Of a DNA stretch of 10,837 nt, positions 7,383 through 10,837 are shown piece after piece. Position numbers and translations under genes: made by a program. The DNA is from an uncultured Clostridia bacterium (lineage in GTDB: Bacteria; Bacillota; Clostridia; TANB77; CAG-508). The notes beneath the pieces were generated by a model. It was not told the origin of the DNA and did no database searches. It saw nothing but the letters and a program-made list of their open reading frames with translations. Position 1 is the first letter of the stretch. Every line of letters starts with the position of its first letter. Location: NCBI GenBank assembly GCA_934149115.1, contig CAKPDW010000052.1, positions 1 through 10,837 of the forward strand. The letters run 5' to 3'.

Positions 7383-7523
7383 CACTGCACAGCACTGTAT
7401 TTGAGAAAAGGTTGTATCTATTGCAAGGCAAAATGACTTTTGAAAGACCGGAGCGTACATAAGTACGTGAGGATTTTCAAAATCATTTTAACACAGCAAG
7501 ATGCGCCATATCCCATCCACACA
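7383..7523. repeat. Structured repeat unit 3 (type a)
   Basis: A 141-bp type-a unit, identical to units 1 and 4 through its core except for one T-to-C change in the outer stem (GACTTTT for GATTTTT). Its trailing spacer (CGCCATATCCCATCC) resembles that of unit 2 rather than units 1 and 4. Confidence 0.9.
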
Positions 7524-7665
7524 CACTGCACAGCACTGTATTTGAGAAAAGGTTGTATCTATTGCAAGGCAAAATGATTTTTGAAAGACCGGAGCGTACA
7601 TAAGTACGTGAGGATTTTCAAAATCATTTTAACACAGCAAGAGGCATCACATCATATCTCTCACA
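7524..7665. repeat. Structured repeat unit 4 (type a)
   Basis: A 142-bp unit identical to unit 1 by eye, including the trailing spacer. With unit 5 it forms an exact second copy of the unit 1-2 block. Confidence 0.9.
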
Positions 7666-7787
7666 CACTGCACAGCACTGATTTTGGAAAAGATTATGTA
7701 TATTGCAAGGCAAAAGTGATTTGAAAAGCAAGGGAGCGTATACAGATACGTGACCGCATTTCAAATTACTTTTAACACAGCAAGAGG
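7666..7787. repeat. Structured repeat unit 5 (type b)
   Basis: Identical to unit 2 up to CAAGAGG, where the array stops. The mutL stop codon begins 19 bp further right. The short flank contains TTTTCTCAAATAC (7795-7807), an inverted copy of the GTATTTGAGAAAA word of type-a units. Confidence 0.9.
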
Positions 7788-7806
7788 TACAAGATTTTCT
7801 CAAATA

Positions 7807-10077
7807 CTATTTGCGAGAGAATTTGCGCTCTATATCGTACTTACTCATCTTAATCGCAGTCGGTCTACCATGAGGACAAGTAAACGGATTAGGCAAAGCA
7901 AGCAACCTCTCCATAAGCTTATCGACCTCCTTCTCATTAAGCTTCATATTAGCCTTAACAGCAGACTTACACGCAATAGTAGCAATAAACTTATCCTCAA
8001 TATCCTGACGACTAGTTCTAGAAAAATTATCAACCTCATCAAGCAAATCAAGAAACAACTGCTTAGTATTCATATCCATACAAATATTAGGAACACCAGT
8101 CAACTTAATAGTATTCTCACCAAAAGCCTCCAAAGTAAAGCCAGCCTTCTCAAACATCTCCAAATTCTCCTTAATAGTATCAGCCTCCTTATGAGACAAA
8201 CTAATTATATCAGGCAAAAGCATCAACTGAGAATCCTTATCAGTAGAACTATAATAATTCTTTTTAACCTTCTCATACATAATTCTCTCATGAGCCGCAT
8301 GTTGATCAATAATATACATTTCATCACCAATCTCAACAATAATATAAGTAGAAAAAACAATACCAATAAACTTATAATTTTTGCCAGCCATATTTTTAAA
8401 TTCCTCAATTTGTTCAGAATTCTCCTCAGAAATAGTTGCCTGAGGACTTTCAAATTCACTTGAATCATTTCTAACAGTATTTTTTATTTCATCAAAAAAC
8501 TTTTGTTGATTTTCAGATAAACCATTAGTATTTACATCTTCAGAATCAGTATCAACCTTATTACCAAAAACTCTAGAATACATATCATTAAACTTATCCA
8601 TATTTTGAGGTTCATCTGTTTTCAAAGGATTATCAATCTTGCTATTTTTTATAGCATCCTCCAATATTTTATCAGACGCTCTTTTTTGAATAAGCTCAAC
8701 AGTTTTTCCCTCAACTGTTTCCTCAGAAGGTGTCTTATCCTCTGACTCATCCATAATTGGTGAATACACTGGTGCATCTGATTCAGAAACACCTATATCT
8801 TTTAATCCTTTTCTAAACTTATATATATCCGCTAAAAGATTTTCTTTTTCTTGTGGTTCTTCCTCTACATATTTATTCTTTTTAAAAAGAGAAGAAAAAA
8901 CTCCACCTTTTACTTTTTCATCATCTTTAATAACTTTTTCAACCTCATCAGCTTCTTTTTGTAAATCTTCTTGAACTGTCTGAACAGGAGTTGGAGCAAT
9001 TTCTTGAGCAACCTCCTGATTTATTTCTTGATGAGAAATATCAGATTTTATTTCATCCTCATTCTTTTTTGCTACATCCTCAATCAATTCTTTTTTTGAT
9101 AGTGCTTCCTTTATTGCATAATATACAGCTTTAAAAACTTTATTTTCCTCTTCGAACCTAACTTCCAATTTAGCAGGATGCACATTTACATCAACCAAAG
9201 CTGGATCAATTTCTATATTTAAAACTAAAAATCCATATTTATTAATTGGAATCATTCCTTTAAAAGCTTGTTCAGCTGCAGCAATTAAAGTTTTATCTTT
9301 TATAAAACGTCCATTAACAAAATACAATTGATTTGAGCGATTTGACCTAGCAATTTCAGGTTTTCCAACCACACCAGACACCTTAATTCCTTCATATTCA
9401 TAGTCTGTTTTAATTATTGCTTTTGCAATATCTTTTCCATATATACTATAAATTACACTTGTTTCATCATCATTACCTGATGTTTGAATTACAGTCTTAC
9501 CTGTATTTATCAACTTAAATGCAATATTTTTATTAACTAAAGCTAATCTTGTAATTGCATCTTCAATATATCCTGATTCTGTATAATCTTTTTTTAGGAA
9601 TTTATATCTAACTGGAGTATTATAAAATAAATTTTTAACTGTAATTGTTGTTCCAACAGGAGCTCCTATTTCCCCTTGTTCTAGAACTTTACCACCTTCT
9701 ACAACGATTCTATGTCCAACATCAGAATCCTTAGTTCTTGAAATCATTTCAACATTCGCAATAGCTGCAATACTTGCCAAAGCCTCACCTCTGAATCCCA
9801 TTGATGTAACTTTAGTAATATCCTCAGCAACTCTTATTTTACTTGTTGCATGTCTTTCAAAAGCAATTTCCATATCATCTTCTGCAATTCCTTTACCATT
9901 ATCAGAAATTCTTATGAAAGAAATTCCACCATTTTTTATTTCAACAGTAATTTTTGTAGCACCTGCATCTATTGAATTTTCAACCATTTCTTTTACAACA
10001 GAAGCAGGTCTTTCTATAACCTCACCTGCTGCAATTTTATTAATTGTTAAATCATCTAATAATACAATATTTCCCAT
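7807..10077 (-). CDS. mutL: DNA mismatch repair protein MutL (endonuclease type)
   Basis: MutL couples mismatch recognition by MutS to strand removal; in bacteria lacking MutH it nicks DNA itself. This copy has 756 residues. The N-terminal GHKL ATPase shows ENSIDAG (33-39), DNGKG (59-63) and GFRGEAL (94-100). The C-terminal dimerisation/nuclease domain has the metal-binding motif DQHAAHERIMYE from 591, ACKS near 702 and CPHGRP at 734-739, which mark an active endonuclease. The linker (about 335-560) is long and acidic, making the protein over 100 residues longer than B. subtilis MutL. The ATG at 10077 was preferred over a TTG five codons upstream because GGAGG lies 8 nt before it and the TTG overlaps that site. 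Codon use changes sharply near 8300-8460: the last 57 codons have 21 ending in G and 4 in A, while the first 59 have 3 and 27. Confidence 0.97.
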   Translation of the reverse strand: MGNIVLLDDLTINKIAAGEVIERPASVVKEMVENSIDAGATKITVEIKNGGISFIRISDNGKGIAEDDMEIAFERHATSKIRVAEDITKVTSMGFRGEALASIAAIANVEMISRTKDSDVGHRIVVEGGKVLEQGEIGAPVGTTITVKNLFYNTPVRYKFLKKDYTESGYIEDAITRLALVNKNIAFKLINTGKTVIQTSGNDDETSVIYSIYGKDIAKAIIKTDYEYEGIKVSGVVGKPEIARSNRSNQLYFVNGRFIKDKTLIAAAEQAFKGMIPINKYGFLVLNIEIDPALVDVNVHPAKLEVRFEEENKVFKAVYYAIKEALSKKELIEDVAKKNEDEIKSDISHQEINQEVAQEIAPTPVQTVQEDLQKEADEVEKVIKDDEKVKGGVFSSLFKKNKYVEEEPQEKENLLADIYKFRKGLKDIGVSESDAPVYSPIMDESEDKTPSEETVEGKTVELIQKRASDKILEDAIKNSKIDNPLKTDEPQNMDKFNDMYSRVFGNKVDTDSEDVNTNGLSENQQKFFDEIKNTVRNDSSEFESPQATISEENSEQIEEFKNMAGKNYKFIGIVFSTYIIVEIGDEMYIIDQHAAHERIMYEKVKKNYYSSTDKDSQLMLLPDIISLSHKEADTIKENLEMFEKAGFTLEAFGENTIKLTGVPNICMDMNTKQLFLDLLDEVDNFSRTSRQDIEDKFIATIACKSAVKANMKLNEKEVDKLMERLLALPNPFTCPHGRPTAIKMSKYDIERKFSRK

Positions 10078-10085
10078 TTCTTCAT

Positions 10086-10090
10086 CCTCC
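10086..10090 (-). promoter_or_regulatory. Ribosome binding site deciding the mutL start
   Basis: GGAGG on the minus strand, 8 nt before ATG-GGA-AAT. An in-frame TTG at 10092 overlaps this site and so cannot use it. Confidence 0.8.
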
Positions 10091-10119
10091 AAATAATACG
10101 ATTCCTATTACTAGTTCGT

Positions 10120-10149
10120 ATTATATCACTAATTTACTTATTTTGTATA
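10120..10149 (-). promoter_or_regulatory. Sigma-A promoter of mutL
   Basis: An extended -10, TGATATAAT, on the minus strand with a -35 TATACA at 18 nt. The -10 overlaps the right arm of a 9-bp inverted repeat, ATAATACGA (10093-10101) and TCGTATTAT (10116-10124), which could be an operator or a leader hairpin. This promoter likely drives mutL, the array, miaA and the hlyD-like gene, since no strong terminator is seen between them. Confidence 0.6.
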
Positions 10150-10173
10150 CAGGTTTTAATCTTTTTTTGAGTA

Positions 10174-10200
10174 ACACTTTTTTGAAAAAAACATAGTATA
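10174..10200 (+). promoter_or_regulatory. Possible sporulation (sigma-K-like) promoter of the Cys-rich gene
   Basis: AC, 16 nt, then CATAGTATA matches the sigma-K pattern AC-N16/17-CATANNNTA. A sigma-A reading is also possible: TTGAAA at 10182 and CATACT at 10204 with a 16-nt spacer. The mother-cell reading fits the kind of protein encoded but is not proven. A small GAGCT-AA-AGCTC palindrome (10224-10235) lies in the leader. Confidence 0.4.
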
Positions 10201-10263
10201 TAACATACTAAGGATTTAGAAAAGAGCTAAAGCTCCTTGATACTTACAAAGGGGGGAAACAAT

Positions 10264-10377
10264 ATGCCAGAGAACAGAGGTTGTGGTTGTGGATTTGGAG
10301 ATGACTGCTTATGGATAATTCTTCTTTTAATAATAATCTGTTGTTGTTGCGGTGGTAACAGAAACTGCGGTTGCTAA
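10264..10377 (+). CDS. Cys-rich 37-residue protein, probably spore- or envelope-associated
   Basis: A very small gene on the opposite strand to its neighbours. The product begins MPENRGCGCGFGDDC, then has a short hydrophobic core LWIILLLIII, then four consecutive Cys and a Gly/Asn/Cys-rich end (CCCCGGNRNCGC). Nine of 37 residues are Cys. The ribosome binding site AAAGGGGGG, 7 nt before the ATG, is very strong, which argues for real translation. Similar Cys/Gly-rich mini-proteins with a WIILLL core (often named 'chorion class high-cysteine' proteins) and YjcZ-like proteins are widespread in spore-forming Firmicutes, some linked to sporulation. No enzymatic motif is present. Metal binding or disulfide cross-linking in a spore layer is inference only. 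It is divergent from mutL and convergent with groEL. A weak GAACT/AGTTC hairpin (10391-10406) follows. Confidence 0.75.
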   Translation: MPENRGCGCGFGDDCLWIILLLIIICCCCGGNRNCGC

Positions 10378-10432
10378 TCCAAACTAAAAAGAACTAATAT
10401 AAGTTCAATTTATTCATAGTTACTTCAATATA

Positions 10433-10527
10433 GAACAAAAACGGACATTAATAACATTTACACTTATTATATTTTTTAAATCCGTATCCTTGTTCGTGCA
10501 CGAAATTTACAAAATAAATTTCTGTAC
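10433..10527. repeat. Dispersed intergenic repeat, copy B
   Basis: Partner of 2096-2192, in the same orientation. It contains the perfect 12-bp palindrome TTCGTGCACGAA (10493-10504) and the hairpin GAAATTT-ACAAAAT-AAATTTC, which can be extended outward by GTGCAC/GTACAT. It lies in the gene-free 10378-10717 stretch between the Cys-rich gene and groEL. Confidence 0.7.
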
Positions 10528-10531
10528 ATTG

Positions 10532-10583
10532 TTATTTTTATATAATAAGAAGTTCGAAGAACTATCCTGTTATATAAAAATAA
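10532..10583. repeat. Long perfect AT-rich inverted repeat with nested stem
   Basis: TTATTTTTATATAA (10532-10545) and TTATATAAAAATAA (10570-10583) are a perfect 14-bp inverted repeat. Inside it AGTTC-GAA-GAACT (10551-10563) forms a second stem. It follows copy B of the dispersed repeat directly. No proper T tract follows on either strand, so a terminator role is unsure. Confidence 0.7.
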
Positions 10584-10592
10584 TTTATATTG

Positions 10593-10624
10593 AAAAAAGC
10601 CTTCATCAGCAACGATGAAGGCTT
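10593..10624 (-). terminator. Intrinsic terminator of groEL
   Basis: AAGCCTTCATC and GATGAAGGCTT form a perfect 11-bp stem with a 6-nt loop, followed on the minus strand by a run of six T. It lies about 94 nt after the groEL stop. Confidence 0.92.
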
Positions 10625-10633
10625 AACACTATA

Positions 10634-10713
10634 AGCGCTATATATTCTTATTGACTTTTAAATCATAATTCTTAAAATTACTACCTCCTAATCTTTTAAG
10701 AATATATAGTGCT
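10634..10713. repeat. 17-bp inverted repeat around a Shine-Dalgarno-like loop, groEL 3' region
   Basis: AGCGCTATATATTCTTA (10634-10650) and TAAGAATATATAGTGCT (10697-10713) pair at 16 of 17 positions, the exception being a possible G-U pair. The 46-bp interior on the minus strand has AGGAGG (10684-10689) and a smaller TTTTAA/TTAAAA stem. The only ATG after the AGGAGG reads ATG-ATT-TAA, so no protein is encoded. Confidence 0.65.
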
Positions 10714-10717
10714 ATTT

Positions 10718-10837
10718 TTAATATCCCATATCAGCAGGCATTCCGGCACCTTCACCATGACCACCGCATCCACAAGATTTTTCTTTCTTATTAACAACAC
10801 ATGATTCTGTAGTTAAAATCATTGAAGAAATACTTTC
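10718..10837 (-). CDS. groEL: Chaperonin GroEL, C-terminal end only
   Basis: The last 39 residues of the 60-kDa chaperonin subunit, which forms a double ring and folds proteins with GroES using ATP. The identification rests on SISSMILTTES followed by VVNKK, which matches the conserved GroEL end (AA-S-ASMILTTE-). The rest of the gene is beyond the right edge. Most GroELs end in a flexible Gly-Gly-Met tail. This one ends KSCGCGGHGEGAG and then MPADMGY, giving it several Cys and a His in the tail that projects into the central cavity. A further Cys is in TTESCVV. The gene is followed by a 17-bp inverted repeat and a strong terminator. Confidence 0.9.
   Translation of the reverse strand, partial: ESISSMILTTESCVVNKKEKSCGCGGHGEGAGMPADMGY

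Noticed and set aside
7197..7460. Minus-strand 87-residue open frame inside the repeat array
   Set aside because: It simply reads across repeat units 1-3, has an internally repeated product, no ribosome site, and exists because of the repeat sequence rather than as a gene.
7097..7787. CRISPR array
   Set aside because: Repeats of 120-144 bp are far too long, spacers are not unique, and no cas genes are present.
7097..7787. Integron attC array
   Set aside because: There are no cassette genes between the units, no canonical GTTRRRY core was recognised, and no integrase is seen.
7750..8463. Plus-strand 237-residue open frame opposite mutL
   Set aside because: It is antisense to well-conserved MutL C-terminal motifs, has a Leu/Ile/Asn/Ser-biased composition typical of shadow frames, and has no ribosome site.

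Overview
The window comes from a low-GC Gram-positive bacterium, most likely a spore-forming member of the Clostridia. The evidence is AT-rich DNA, strong AGGAGG-type ribosome binding sites, a SepF/DivIVA division pair, an endonuclease-type MutL, an FtsK/SpoIIIE translocase, and a tiny Cys-rich protein of the kind found in sporulating Clostridia. Nearly all genes lie on the minus strand, so the right edge is upstream for most of them. Genus cannot be fixed from the sequence.

Reading along the minus strand from the right edge: the C-terminal end of groEL (10718-10837) is followed by an inverted repeat and a strong terminator. Next is a 340-bp gene-free stretch holding a hairpin and a dispersed repeat. 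A plus-strand 37-residue Cys-rich gene (10264-10377) is divergent from mutL (7807-10077). A 690-bp array of five structured repeat units (7097-7787) fills most of the gap between mutL and miaA (6068-6988). Then come a membrane-anchored HlyD-like protein (4806-6041), sepF and divIVA with their own promoter and terminator, rsmD with an ATP-synthase-b-like coiled-coil gene and its terminator, and finally ftsK/spoIIIE (1-2021), which runs off the left edge.

The genes cover mismatch repair, tRNA modification, division-site assembly (SepF on FtsZ, DivIVA at curved membrane), 16S rRNA methylation, chromosome translocation and protein folding. The usual Clostridia order hlyD-ylmE-sepF-ylmG-ylmH-divIVA is reduced here to hlyD-sepF-divIVA, and no hfq follows miaA.

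The most unusual content is non-coding. The mutL-miaA array has two unit types (order a-b-a-a-b) whose stems differ by compensating changes, so selection or a mobilisation mechanism appears to preserve the fold. It contains a 264-bp perfect duplication, is flanked by possible 8-bp direct repeats, and sits at the centre of a local codon-usage anomaly that covers the 3' part of mutL and the 5' part of miaA. A second, unrelated dispersed repeat of about 95 bp occurs in two intergenic regions 8 kb apart, with perhaps two further decayed copies. No tRNA, rRNA, CRISPR array, transposase or plasmid gene was seen.
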